A DNA stretch of 40,925 nt from JAFDVL01 sp043736395. Its GTDB lineage: Bacteria > Acidobacteriota > Blastocatellia > RBC074. Under the pieces are notes generated by a model. It was not told where the DNA came from. It searched no databases and saw only the letters and a list, made by a program, of their open reading frames with translations. Location of the stretch: positions 1-40,925 of the forward strand of contig JAYTCQ010000282.1 of the NCBI GenBank assembly GCA_043736395.1, read 5' to 3'. Positions 24,621 through 34,321 of the stretch are shown one piece after another; position 1 is the first letter of the stretch, and every line of letters starts with the position of its first letter. Made by a program: the position numbers and the translations under genes.

Positions 24621-26156
24621 TTGCTACATCGTATCTGCACATCGCTTTTTTTATTGTTACTTTTTTCTACTTCTGCCATCGCGCAGCCCAGCTATTGGCC
24701 GACTTCCGGCTGGCGTACGGCGTCGCCTGAATCGCAAGGAATTGACTCCGCTGTCCTCGCTGAAGCAATCGAAACAGCTCGTAAATCCGGCGTCAATATT
24801 CACAGCCTCCTCGTCGTCCGCAATAATTTCATCGTCGCTGAAGCGTACTTTTATCCATACGACGGCAAGGCTCCGCACGATCTCGCATCGGTCACGAAAA
24901 GTATTACGGGGACTTTGATTGGGATGGCGATTGAGCAGAAAAAAATCAAAGGCGTAGACCAAAAGGCTCTGCAATTTTTTAGTAAAATGAAAATTGCCAA
25001 CAAAGATGCGCGCAAAGAAAAAATCACTGTTGGCAATTTGCTGACGATGTCTACGGGATTGAATTGCATTGCGAAAGGCGAGCCGACTTTGTGGGAAATG
25101 CTGAATCAACCGGACAACGCGAAATACATGCTTGACCTCGCGATGGTGTCAGAACCTGGCAGCAATTTTTCATATTGCAGTGGCGGCATGCATTTGCTCT
25201 CCGCGATTATTTCCAATGCGACAGGGATGAACGAAGAAGCCTTCGCGAAAAGATTTTTATTCGAACCCATCGGCATCAAACCGGGAACCTGGCCAGTTGA
25301 TCCGCAAAATGTGAATCACGGCTTTGGAAATCTTCATTTGCTCCCGCGTGATATGGCGAAGCTCGGCTTGCTGTATATGAATAACGGACGATGGGATGGA
25401 CGACAAATTATTCCAGCGGATTGGGTGAGCGCCGCGACAACTTCAAAAATCAAAACAGGCGGCGCACGTGATTACGGGTATGGTTGGTGGATTCCAGCAG
25501 CAGGAGGCCTCATCCCCTACGAAGCGTCAGGGCGCGGCGGTCAGCAGATCAGTGTGATGCCGTCAAAAAATACGGTGATTGTATTCAATGGCGGCGGATT
25601 CAATACGGGCGATGTCATGAAATTAATTCAGCCCGCGATCAAATCAGATCAGGCGTTGCCGGAAAGTCCTGCGGCTTCGGCGAAATTAAAATCCGCAATT
25701 TCTGAAGCTGCAAAACCAGCGGAGCCAAACGCCGTGCAGCCGCTCCCAGCCATTGCAAAAGCCATTTCCGGCAAAACCTTCACCGTCCAAAATAACTGGA
25801 TTGGACTGCAAACATTGACGCTGACGTTCCCCGATGCAGGTGATCCGACTGCAAAATTAGGTTTCATTGAAAACTGGAATATGAACCGTACCGAGAAGCT
25901 GCGCGAAGTCCGTCCGATTGGTTTGGACGGCAGATTGCGGCTGTCTCCGAATGGAAGATACGGTTTATCCGTGGGCGTACGAGGCAACTGGGAAGACGAT
26001 CACACTTTTGTTTTGGAATACGATGAAGTGGCGAATTTGAATAGTTATAAAATGCGGCTGAGCTTCACAGCAAATTCCGTCAGCATTCAGGCGAAGGAAC
26101 GGACGGGATTATTTGATGAAAAATTTGAAGGGAAAATAGAAGCTACAACAAAGTGA
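24621..26156 (+). CDS. Secreted serine hydrolase of the beta-lactamase/DD-peptidase family
   Basis: A 511-residue exported enzyme that starts at a TTG with AAAGGA 8-9 bases upstream. The signal peptide is LFLLLLFSTSAIAQ. The family motifs are SVTK (S90, K93), Y185-C-S in FSYCSGGMHLLSA, and a third box GRGGQ in place of KTG. This is the serine beta-lactamase-like (class C, EstB-like) hydrolase pattern; most members are esterases or peptidases rather than resistance enzymes. A C-terminal domain of about 120 residues follows from about residue 385 (ISGKTFTVQNNWIGLQTLTL), likely a beta-rich lipocalin-like domain. The substrate is unknown. Confidence 0.9.
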   Translation: MLHRICTSLFLLLLFSTSAIAQPSYWPTSGWRTASPESQGIDSAVLAEAIETARKSGVNIHSLLVVRNNFIVAEAYFYPYDGKAPHDLASVTKSITGTLIGMAIEQKKIKGVDQKALQFFSKMKIANKDARKEKITVGNLLTMSTGLNCIAKGEPTLWEMLNQPDNAKYMLDLAMVSEPGSNFSYCSGGMHLLSAIISNATGMNEEAFAKRFLFEPIGIKPGTWPVDPQNVNHGFGNLHLLPRDMAKLGLLYMNNGRWDGRQIIPADWVSAATTSKIKTGGARDYGYGWWIPAAGGLIPYEASGRGGQQISVMPSKNTVIVFNGGGFNTGDVMKLIQPAIKSDQALPESPAASAKLKSAISEAAKPAEPNAVQPLPAIAKAISGKTFTVQNNWIGLQTLTLTFPDAGDPTAKLGFIENWNMNRTEKLREVRPIGLDGRLRLSPNGRYGLSVGVRGNWEDDHTFVLEYDEVANLNSYKMRLSFTANSVSIQAKERTGLFDEKFEGKIEATTK

Positions 26157-26202
26157 CGAAACTTTGAAACGCGTGACAAAAATTGGCGCTACGATTGTTT
26201 GA

Positions 26203-26715
26203 ATGGATGCTGAAAAATCATTGATTGCACTTTTACAACTCGCGTATTCCGGTGAACGCGCAGCGGCTCTCGCGTATCGTGGGCATTCGAAATCAGTCAA
26301 AAACTTAGCCATCAGCGAACGTATTAAATCCATTGAAGCCGAAGAATGGCATCATCGAAAATTAGTTGGTGAAATGCTTGAAACACTTGGCGCGAAACCA
26401 AATCGCTTGCGGGAAATTAAGGCTGCAATCATTGGTTATAGTTTAGGATTTGCATGTCATTTTTCCGGCTGGTTCGCTCCGATGTATGGTGCTGGAAAGT
26501 TGGAAAGTCGTAATATCGGGGAATACGAAATGGCGGCGAAATATGCCCGTCAGTGCGGACAGGAAACATTGATTGATGCTTTGTTAACAATGGCGGAAAT
26601 CGAATGGGATCACGAACATTTTTTTCGCGTGCAAGTGGAAAGTCATTTTTTAGCGCGAGTAATTCCAGTGTGGAAATTACCTGCGCCAAAGGAAATGATT
26701 CGCGTTAAGTTGTAA
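26203..26715 (+). CDS. Ferritin-like diiron protein, COQ7-like
   Basis: A 170-residue protein. Diiron ligands are visible in E18 (SGERAAALAYRGH), E48-x-x-H51 (EAEEWHH), ESRNIGEYEMAAKYA and AEIEWDHEHFF. This two-fold E...ExxH arrangement matches demethoxyubiquinone hydroxylase (COQ7) and related ferritin-like hydroxylases. A glycine- and aromatic-rich segment, AIIGYSLGFACHFSGW, resembles the membrane-interacting helix of COQ7-type proteins. Hydroxylation of a quinone or a similar lipid is plausible, but no ubiquinone gene is adjacent. Confidence 0.75.
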   Translation: MDAEKSLIALLQLAYSGERAAALAYRGHSKSVKNLAISERIKSIEAEEWHHRKLVGEMLETLGAKPNRLREIKAAIIGYSLGFACHFSGWFAPMYGAGKLESRNIGEYEMAAKYARQCGQETLIDALLTMAEIEWDHEHFFRVQVESHFLARVIPVWKLPAPKEMIRVKL

Positions 26716-26749
26716 CGTAACCAGCCATGGTTGCGCTACGGTAAACAAA

Positions 26750-27697
26750 ATGAAATTTCTTTGGTTCATTTTCCTCATCATTATTTCTTTGCAAATTTCC
26801 TGTCTCCGTGCCGAAAAACCGCAGAATATCGAAGCCGCAAACATCGCCAAAGAATTTGGTAAGCCGGAACTGATTCCCCTCGTCAATGCGATGAAAGCAG
26901 TGGAGCCTTTGAATATGCCGATGATGGCTCCGTTGCCGCATGATTGGCTGGCTTCGTATACAGAACCCGGACAGACTTTCGTCGAATATCTGCGCATTAA
27001 ACCTGTACTTCCCGATAACAACAGGAAATTTATTTACATTCAACCGCTTGGAGAATTCACGGCTTCGCAGCGAAAAATTGTGAATTTGACAGCGGATTAT
27101 TTGTCGCGGTATTACAACCTCCCGATCAAATTCAAGGAAGATTTGCCGCTGTCAATCATCCCGAGACAAGCACGCCGCAAATATCCGTTCGGAGATCATC
27201 ACGAACAAATTCAAACCTGATTTGTGATGAATGAATTGATGATTCCGCGTTTGGCTGATGATGCGGTAGTGATGTTAACATTTACGGCTTCGGATTTATT
27301 TCCCGGCCCCGAATGGAATTATGTGTTTGGAATGGCTTCGCTGAATGACCGTGTTGGTGTCTGGTCAATTCACAGGCTTGGGAATCCTGACAACAGCCGC
27401 GAAGAATATCAACAATGTCTGATTCGTACTTTAAAATTGGCTTCACACGAAACCGGGCATATGTTTTCGATGCCGCATTGCACGAAGTATGAATGCAACA
27501 TGAGTGGTGTCAACCATCTGGGTGAAACAGATCGCCGTCCGCTGGATGCCTGCCCGGAATGTATGGCAAAAATTTGCTGGGGATTGAAATACAATCCGGC
27601 AGAGCGGTATCAAAAACTTGCTGAGTTTTTTAAAAATCAAAGCTTGGAGAAAGAGCAGAAATATTATCTGGATGCACTGACAGCTTTGCTTCAATAA
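26750..27697 (+). pseudogene. Archaemetzincin-family metallopeptidase interrupted by an in-frame TGA
   Basis: One frame of 316 codons encodes an archaemetzincin. The N-terminus MKFLWFIFLIIISLQISC is a signal, possibly a lipoprotein. The zinc site HETGHMFSMPHC (H233, E234, H237) and the second metal cluster (ECNM, then CPEC) are intact, though the glycine usual after HExxHxx is a serine. A TGA at 27218-27220 splits the frame after EQIQT, and the homologous-looking sequence resumes with FVMNELMIPRLADDAVVM. No shift in frame is needed, so this is a single nonsense codon. The second half could start at the ATG at 27227, but it would lack the N-terminal sheet. Either a real pseudogene or an assembly error. 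Confidence 0.85.
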
Positions 27698-27905
27698 CAA
27701 AAGGTGAGGAAGATTTTACGCAGAAATAATTCCCCAATGGAACTAGAGAACTGGCGCATCATTTGGCTGCACACAGTACTCTAGTGAGTGGCTGAGTCGA
27801 CGCAATTTATTAAATCTCTGATTGCTACTTCTAACGGTATAACTATCTTCCAGTTAGAATACAGACTAAAAACTTCCTAATACTGACTTGGTCCCAGAGT
27901 AATGA

Positions 27906-28181
27906 TTAATTATTTGTACTGAGGTCAGCCATAAAACCAACTCTTTTATTCAGTACTTGATAATCTTCCGTTCCCGGAGGCCAGGGATACTCTAAGGCGT
28001 CAGCGCCATACATCATAATTACGTATCGGGCGACGCCATCAACATCACTGAAATAGACATCCATCTTATCTTTTCCCTCGCGCTCGGCTTTTACAAATTC
28101 AGCAGCCTCGCGAAGGATGTTACGAACTCTATCAGTTCGACCTTCGTAAATTAACATCTGGCAGGGGGTACTGACGTCCAT
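27906..28181 (-). CDS. Small hypothetical protein
   Basis: A 91-residue soluble protein with no recognisable domain. It starts MDVSTPCQMLIYEGRTDRVR, has a charged helix FVKAEREGKDKMDVY and then the strand-like segment VARYVIMMYGADALEYP. An AGGAG lies 12 bases upstream of the ATG at 28181, a little far but usable. It is divergent from the wHTH-NTPase gene, separated by a 352-base AT-rich spacer. The gap of about 208 bases on its other side, after the archaemetzincin frame, shows nothing I can name. Confidence 0.5.
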   Translation of the reverse strand: MDVSTPCQMLIYEGRTDRVRNILREAAEFVKAEREGKDKMDVYFSDVDGVARYVIMMYGADALEYPWPPGTEDYQVLNKRVGFMADLSTNN

Positions 28182-28533
28182 AATTTCATAATCTCCTATT
28201 GGCTAAAAACTTCGACAGCTCAGTCATACCTGCTAAATACCCTGAATTTTCTCCCCAGAAAACAGAACATTCGTTAAGCTGACTGAGCGCCGAAATCAAA
28301 GTTTATTTTTCTGGATACCGGGTTGTCAGAAAAAATACTAAGGCGTACAATGTACTTGCCATTATCTTAGTTTTAGTCCGAACCGATACATCAAAGTATC
28401 CACGAATAGGTTTTTAGATTTCATTTCCTATCAAGTTAATAGTAAATGAAAAATTCTTTCATTTACTTTAAAGTTTAATAAAATTTCAGCTAAACATTGC
28501 TTAAATTTTATCTTTCCTGGGTGAAATCTTTTT
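28182..28533. other. AT-rich divergent intergenic region
   Basis: This 352-base gap separates the small hypothetical (minus) from the wHTH-NTPase gene (plus). It contains a 9-bp inverted repeat GCTCAGTCA/TGACTGAGC (28218-28226, 28280-28288) and the hairpin listed at 28441. The last 150 bases are distinctly AT-rich, as expected of a promoter region, but no clear -35/-10 pair can be chosen. Confidence 0.5.
28441..28467. promoter_or_regulatory. 11-bp palindromic hairpin upstream of the wHTH-NTPase gene
   Basis: AGTAAATGAAA and TTTCATTTACT are perfect complements around AATTC. It lies 67 bases upstream of the start codon of a gene encoding a DNA-binding winged helix, so it is a candidate autoregulatory operator. 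The AT-rich palindrome has no T tract suited to termination. Confidence 0.4.
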
Positions 28534-29868
28534 ATGATTTATGAATTTGGATTATTTCGTCTGGATGTTGATCAACGACAGCTTTGGTTCCAAGAAAAAG
28601 AGGTAAGCCTCAGACCAAAACTATTTGATCTACTAACCGTCCTGGTACAACGAAGCGGTAAAATTCTGGATTATGAAGAATTACTACAGACGGTTTGGCA
28701 CGATACCGAGGTTGAAGAAAACAATCTCACTGTCAGCATCAATGCGATTCGTAAGGTTCTTGGGGATTCCGAATACATTGAGAACGTCTCCCGCAAAGGC
28801 TATCGCTTTACTGCTGAAGTTAAAGTTTTAAGCATTCAGCAGAACGAAACGATTGATCCGCCGGGTGGCGCAGTTCCGCTGCGTTCGCCGTTGTATATCA
28901 AGCGTGCTACCGATCTTGAATTTGGCACTGCCATCGAAAGACAAGACAGCATCGTGCTGGTGAAAGGGGCACGACAAGTTGGCAAGACTTCCTTGTTAGC
29001 TCGTGGTTTGCAACAGGCGCGCGCGGCTGGATCAATGATTGTCCTGACAGATTTTCAGCACCTCAATGAAGACGCGTTTGGAAGCGTAGACAAGTTGTTG
29101 CTGACGATTGCGGAACAAATTGCTGATCGCCTGGAACTGGACACGGCTCCGCATCAAAATTGGAATAGTTATCTTAGCCCCAGCAGTAATTTTGAACGGT
29201 TTATGCGTCGGCAGGTATTAAATAAAATTTCGGCGCCGTTAGTGTGGGGATTGGACGAAGTAGATCGCCTGTTTTTATATTCATATGCCAGCGAAGTTTT
29301 TTGACTTTTTCGATCCTGGCATAACTTACGTGCCCTTGATCCGGCGGGGCCGTGGTCGCGGTTCACTTTGGCAATTGCGTACGCCACGGAAGCGCATCTC
29401 TTCATCACTGATTTAAATCAATCTCCTTTTAATGTCGGCACACGACTGACGTTGGAGGATTTCACGCTCGAACAAATCAGTGAGCTGAATATCAAATATC
29501 AGTCTCCGCTGAAAAATGAAGAAGAAATTCTACGCTTTTTTATGCTGGTTGGCGGACACCCTTATTTAGCGCAACGCGGATTATATGAAATGGTCAACCA
29601 TCAACTTAGTCTGGAAACGATTATTACGCAGTCCGTTCAAGAGGAAGGGATTTTTGGTGATCATCTCCGCCGGATGAAAGTTTCGCTGGAACGTGACGGA
29701 AAATTATTTCAAGCCCTCAGCGATTTCATCAATGAAGACGCGGCAACGCTATCGACAGATGATTTTTATCGCCTCAGAAGCGCCGGTGTTTTGACGGGTA
29801 GTACGGCGCACGAAGCACAACCCCGATGCGATCTCTATCGGCAGTATCTACAGAACAACCTGGAATAA
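28534..29868 (+). pseudogene. Winged-helix (OmpR/CadC-type) protein fused to an AAA_35-like NTPase, interrupted by an in-frame TGA
   Basis: A 445-codon frame. Residues 1-95 form a Trans_reg_C winged helix (FRLDVDQRQLWFQEKEVSLR, then LTVSINAIRKVLGD and ENVSRKGYRF), the type found at the N-terminus of CadC-like regulators. The rest is a P-loop NTPase with Walker A GARQVGKTS (K151) and Walker B WGLDEVDRLF. A TGA at 29302-29304 (codon 257) follows YSYASEVF. The same frame continues LFRSWHNLRALDPAGPWSRF and then TEAHLFITDLNQSPFNVGTR, clearly the rest of the NTPase. The next gene encodes a related NTPase and begins 5 bases after this frame ends. No membrane helix is present, so the protein would be cytoplasmic. 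If real, the stop yields a winged helix plus half an NTPase. Confidence 0.85.
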
Positions 29869-29873
29869 ATTTC

Positions 29874-32800
29874 ATGTTCCCCAATGAAATCGGTAAAAAC
29901 TTTTATGTGGTTGGCGGTACTCTTCGCCACGATGCGCCTTCTTATATCGAACGACAAGCAGATCGTGAATTATTCGAAGGGCTATCTCAAGGCGAGCTGT
30001 GCTATGTGCTGACTGCGCGGCAAATGGGGAAATCTTCGTTGATGATTCGCACGGCGCAACGCCTGCGCACACACGGCATTGTTGTCGCAGTTCTGGATTT
30101 GACAGCCATCGGGCAAAACCTCACGATTGAGCAATGGTACTGCGGATTATTGCTGCAAATCGGGCAACGGCTTGACCTCGAAGATGAAGTACTGGATTTC
30201 TGGCAAGCCCATTCGCAACTCGGCGCGATGCAGCGCTGGCTCTTAACTTTACGATCGGTCGTGCTGCCACGAAATACTTCTCCATTAGTAATTTTCATTG
30301 ATGAAATTGATGCTGTGCGCAGCTTACCGTTTGCCACGGATGAGTTTTTTGCGGGTATCCGCGAGTGCCATAACTTACGCACCGAAGACACGATTTTTGA
30401 ACGTCTCACGTTCTGCATATTAGGTGTGGCAACTCCAGCGGATTTGATTCGCGATACCAGAACTACGCCATTCAATATTGGACGACGGATTAAATTATAC
30501 GATTTTACCAACGCTGAAGCCTTGCCTTTAGCGCGAGGCATGCGGCGTGAATACAAGCACGGCGTAACTCTCCTGCAACGCATCCTGCACTGGACGAACG
30601 GTCATCCCTTCCTCACGCAACGCTTGTGCGAAGCGGTGGCGCAGAATCCTGAAGCCAACACTATTGCTCATATAGATCAACTCTGTCAGGAATTATTTCT
30701 ACTGCCGAGCGCCCGCGAACGCGATGACAACCTGCTCTTTGTCCGCGAACAGATTTTGCGCAGCGAAGCAGATTTGACGAGCTTGCTAGAGCTATATCGG
30801 ACAATTCGTAAAAATAAAAAAGTTGCCGACGAACGCGCCAATCCCTTAGCCGGAATCCTGCGGCTGGCAGGCATTACGCGATCAGAATCAGGACATTTAA
30901 AAGTTCGCAATAGGATTTACGAACACGTCTTTAACCCTTCCTGGATTGATTCAAATATTTCTGATGCCGAGCTTCGACGCCAACGCGCCGCTTACAGAAA
31001 AGGTATGTTTCGGACGGCTTTGATGAGCACGATCATTCTTGCACTGGTCGGTTGGCTCGCGTTTGTGGCGATCCAACAACGCAATCTGGCGCAGCAGGAA
31101 ATTCGGGATAATCAGCGGCTGATCTACTGGAGCAAATTTAACCTGGCGCAGCAGGAAGTAGAGAAACATCAAAACATCAGTCGCGCCGATGAATTATTAC
31201 AAGGCTGTCTGCCGAACTCCGGTCAGGAGGATTTACGCAATTTTGAGTGGTACTACCTTTGGAATCTGACCCATCAGGAAAAATGGGAAATCAAAGAAAA
31301 AAATGGAATGATTTCGACAATGATTTCGCCGGAGTCTAATACCCTCACTTTGGTCGAGAACGTCAGGCTCGCAAGTGGGAAGAACGAACATTTGATCAAA
31401 ATTTTGGATTTAGCTACTCGCAATGTCACTCGAACCTTTACCACACCCGCTGGAAATAATTTTCATTGGGCTGTGTTCACACCTGACAAGCTACAGGTAG
31501 CCACGGATAATGCCGAGCACACGGTTACTTTGTGGAATCTTTCATCCGGCTTACAAACTACTATTTTTAGAGGGCATACACAGCCATTATCGGCGATGTC
31601 GTTTTCACCTGATGGGAAATGGCTGGTGACCGGTGATTTAGCACCGGTGATAAAAATTTGGGAAGTCGCCACAGGCCAGGAAAAATATTCATTCCAGTTA
31701 TCGAATAAAGTTAAAGCGACTGGAATTGTTTTTTCACCTGATAGCCGTCGCGTACTAATCCTGGATGGTACCAACAAGATGCGCACGTGGGATGTTCTAA
31801 ACGGGCGCGAAATTTCATCATTTAATGCTGATAATTATTCTGTCGAAAAGGCACTCTTTTTCCCTGATGAACGCCGTCTGCTGACCACTTCCAATGATCG
31901 AAAACTTATCATTTGGGATTATGAAACGAGAAAAAAACTGTTCGAATCACCGGGACATCAAAGCTATATTTCTGCCATTGAGTTCTCTCCTGACAGACAA
32001 TGGATCGCCACCGGCAGCACTGATCGAACGGTTAAAATATGGTCGGCCACTAATGGTCAGGAACGTCAAACGATTATTGGTCATGGATCAGAAGTTTCAA
32101 CTCTGACCTGGATGCCTGACTCTCGCCATCTCGTCACCGGAGGCTCGGATATGGCCTTGAAATTTTGGGATATTCAAAAATCAGCTAATGAAAATGTCGC
32201 TCCCGATGACCTTAATCGTTCGTGGGCTACCACGTTTGCTGCGAACGGAAATTTAATCGCACTTTGTGATTATGAGAATCGCGTAGAAGTATATAATTTA
32301 GCTACACACCAAACCATCGCCAATTTACCAGTTGATCCCGATAAGCTATTATGCGCCAAATTCTCGCCAGACAATAAATTCGTAGCAACCGGCGATAGCG
32401 ATGCTCAAGTTAAAATCTGGGAAGCTTTATCAGGCAAGCAAGTCATTGCTCTGCCATCTCATCAAGGCCCTATTTATAATGTCAGATTTTCACCGGACAG
32501 TAAGTTGCTGGTGACCGGTGGTATTTCTCATCAAATTCGAATCTTTAATATCTCGACAGGACACGAAATTGCCAATCTGAAAAGCGATTTCGAGAATTCC
32601 TACTGTTCTGAATTTTCTCCTGACGGGAAGACCTTAGCGTTCGCGTCACAAGATGGAAGCGTGAACCTGTGGGACCTTGTGCGGAATAAGTTGAAAATAA
32701 AATTATACGGTCATCAGGATTTAGTAATAGGCATCGGGTTTTCTAACGACAATCAATGGATTGCCACCGCTGGCATGGATAAAACGCTGCGGCTTTGGGA

Positions 32801-33077
32801 TACTGCGACTGGTCAGCAATCCCGGTTTTTCGGGCAGAGCGATCTAAGCCAGCGTGTTACTTTTTCTCCTGATAATAAGCGTCTCGTTTCAGGAGGAAGA
32901 GATGGAACAGTTAAGCTTTGGGACATTCAGTCCGGTCAGGAAGTGTTGACGCTTGGACGTCATAAAGCCGAAGTCAGGTCAGTAACTTTTTCGGCGGATG
33001 GTACAAAATTAGCAACCAGTGGCGATGATAATATAATCAGACTCTGGGAAGCGCCACACATCAAATTAAATGAATAA
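29874..33077 (+). CDS. AAA_35-like NTPase with a transmembrane helix and a 14-repeat WD40 C-terminus
   Basis: About 1067 residues from the ATG at 29874. The NTPase starts YVVGGTLRHDAPSYIERQAD, with Walker A RQMGKSS (K53) and Walker B FIDEID. A basic segment (RRQRAAYRKG) precedes one membrane helix at about residues 380-403 (FRTALMSTIILALVGWLAFV). After a helical linker come about 14 WD40-type repeats to the end, each with the SPDG/WD-like pattern (for example FSPDGKWLVTGD...IKIWEV), enough for two seven-bladed propellers. The inside NTPase, membrane crossing and propeller order suggests a sensor or scaffold that couples an external or periplasmic signal to the NTPase; that is inference. An earlier start at 29826 would overlap the upstream frame and is less likely. 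Confidence 0.88.
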   Translation: MFPNEIGKNFYVVGGTLRHDAPSYIERQADRELFEGLSQGELCYVLTARQMGKSSLMIRTAQRLRTHGIVVAVLDLTAIGQNLTIEQWYCGLLLQIGQRLDLEDEVLDFWQAHSQLGAMQRWLLTLRSVVLPRNTSPLVIFIDEIDAVRSLPFATDEFFAGIRECHNLRTEDTIFERLTFCILGVATPADLIRDTRTTPFNIGRRIKLYDFTNAEALPLARGMRREYKHGVTLLQRILHWTNGHPFLTQRLCEAVAQNPEANTIAHIDQLCQELFLLPSARERDDNLLFVREQILRSEADLTSLLELYRTIRKNKKVADERANPLAGILRLAGITRSESGHLKVRNRIYEHVFNPSWIDSNISDAELRRQRAAYRKGMFRTALMSTIILALVGWLAFVAIQQRNLAQQEIRDNQRLIYWSKFNLAQQEVEKHQNISRADELLQGCLPNSGQEDLRNFEWYYLWNLTHQEKWEIKEKNGMISTMISPESNTLTLVENVRLASGKNEHLIKILDLATRNVTRTFTTPAGNNFHWAVFTPDKLQVATDNAEHTVTLWNLSSGLQTTIFRGHTQPLSAMSFSPDGKWLVTGDLAPVIKIWEVATGQEKYSFQLSNKVKATGIVFSPDSRRVLILDGTNKMRTWDVLNGREISSFNADNYSVEKALFFPDERRLLTTSNDRKLIIWDYETRKKLFESPGHQSYISAIEFSPDRQWIATGSTDRTVKIWSATNGQERQTIIGHGSEVSTLTWMPDSRHLVTGGSDMALKFWDIQKSANENVAPDDLNRSWATTFAANGNLIALCDYENRVEVYNLATHQTIANLPVDPDKLLCAKFSPDNKFVATGDSDAQVKIWEALSGKQVIALPSHQGPIYNVRFSPDSKLLVTGGISHQIRIFNISTGHEIANLKSDFENSYCSEFSPDGKTLAFASQDGSVNLWDLVRNKLKIKLYGHQDLVIGIGFSNDNQWIATAGMDKTLRLWDTATGQQSRFFGQSDLSQRVTFSPDNKRLVSGGRDGTVKLWDIQSGQEVLTLGRHKAEVRSVTFSADGTKLATSGDDNIIRLWEAPHIKLNE

Positions 33078-34320
33078 ATCTATCGTATTCAAACGTCTCA
33101 CAATCTTCTTATTCGTCTTTGCATTCATTCCTCAGGCATCAGCGCAGAGCATCACAAAATCGCAAATCTTGCAGGCACTCTCAGCGGGAGGAAAGTATGC
33201 TGCAACGCAAATCCTCGATAAAAACGGGCGAGCGCAGGGTGATTATGATTTGCTCCGCAATGAATGGCACGAATACGAAGCGGCCTGGCATACAGGGCAA
33301 ACGATTAATGGATTACTCGCGGCATACGAAATCACAAAAGAAAAATCATTGTTGGAAGCGGCGAGAAAAGCGGGTGATTGGTGGATCAGTTTAGAATACA
33401 AAGATCATCCGAAACTGAAAGGAATGCTCCGCGCAATTCATGGCGATCACGTGGGAAATATTATTGTTACGGGAACAATTTCCGATGGAGCACCGGGGCT
33501 ATTTCGGCTCAGTAAAATCACTGGAGATCGGAAGTATGCCGACTGCGCGACACGCTCTGGTGATTGGATCATCAAGCACATGTACATCGAAAGCGAAGCC
33601 TTGATTTATGACGGCGTTAATCCTGAATCCGGCGAAGTCATGAAAGATAAAAGTCCGTTTAGTTCGCGCAATGGCGGCCCGAAGATTTCGCTGTTTGATG
33701 TTGCGCGTCCGAACAACGAAGGATATTTATTCAAGGACATGTACACACATTCAAAGAACGAAAATTACAAAAAAGTTTTTTTGAATCTATGTGATGGATT
33801 AGTGAAGCGGCAACACGAAAATGGTTTCTGGATGGACTTCGATCCGAATGATCCAAAGACCGGAAAAATTCATCCGCGCTTTAATATCTGGAATGCTGAA
33901 TCTTTGCTCGAAGGTTACGAGCTAACTAAAAATCCGGCGTATTTGGAAGCTGCATTAAAGACCGCACGCGCCACACAGAAACTGCAAAAGAAAAGTGGGC
34001 TGATGTATTCCACGAATTTTACCAATGGAAAATCTCGTGAAGATTCTATCGTCGGATCTGCCGTATCTTTCGCCGGAAGCTTGTGGCTGAGGCTGGAAAA
34101 ATTAGGCTACCCGGAATTCAAGGACAGTATTGAATTGTCGTTAGATTGGACACTGAAAAATCAGTTTAAGGCGAATCATCCATCCCAAAATTTAGCTGGC
34201 GCATTTTTTGAATCACGCGTTTCAATTCAACCGGATCATTCAGTGCGATTGATTATCAGAGACCTCTCGACCGCGTTTGGACTTAGATTTTTAGCAGATT
34301 ATTATCAGAGCAGAAAATAA
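33070..34320 (+). CDS. Secreted six-hairpin (alpha/alpha-barrel) glycosidase-like protein
   Basis: A 416-residue exported protein with signal peptide FLFVFAFIPQASAQ. The mature chain has repeated helical hairpins with aromatic and glycine turns (EYEAAWHTGQTINGLLAAYE, ARKAGDWWISLEY, SGDWIIKHMY, YELTKNPAYLEAALKTARA), the pattern of (alpha/alpha)6 barrel glycosidases, epimerases and lyases. I cannot assign a CAZy family or pick catalytic residues safely. The start overlaps the end of the WD40 gene by 8 bases, so the two are translationally coupled, which ties it to the NTPase pair upstream. Confidence 0.65.
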   Translation: MNKSIVFKRLTIFLFVFAFIPQASAQSITKSQILQALSAGGKYAATQILDKNGRAQGDYDLLRNEWHEYEAAWHTGQTINGLLAAYEITKEKSLLEAARKAGDWWISLEYKDHPKLKGMLRAIHGDHVGNIIVTGTISDGAPGLFRLSKITGDRKYADCATRSGDWIIKHMYIESEALIYDGVNPESGEVMKDKSPFSSRNGGPKISLFDVARPNNEGYLFKDMYTHSKNENYKKVFLNLCDGLVKRQHENGFWMDFDPNDPKTGKIHPRFNIWNAESLLEGYELTKNPAYLEAALKTARATQKLQKKSGLMYSTNFTNGKSREDSIVGSAVSFAGSLWLRLEKLGYPEFKDSIELSLDWTLKNQFKANHPSQNLAGAFFESRVSIQPDHSVRLIIRDLSTAFGLRFLADYYQSRK

Positions 34321-34321
34321 A

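Noticed and set aside
24621..26156. Antibiotic-resistance beta-lactamase
   Set aside because: The third motif is not KTG, there is a long extra C-terminal domain, and family members with this pattern are mostly esterases or peptidases.
27218..27220. Selenocysteine at the archaemetzincin TGA
   Set aside because: No hairpin resembling a bacterial SECIS is visible just after the codon, the family has no known selenocysteine at this position, and TGA is a normal stop elsewhere in the window.
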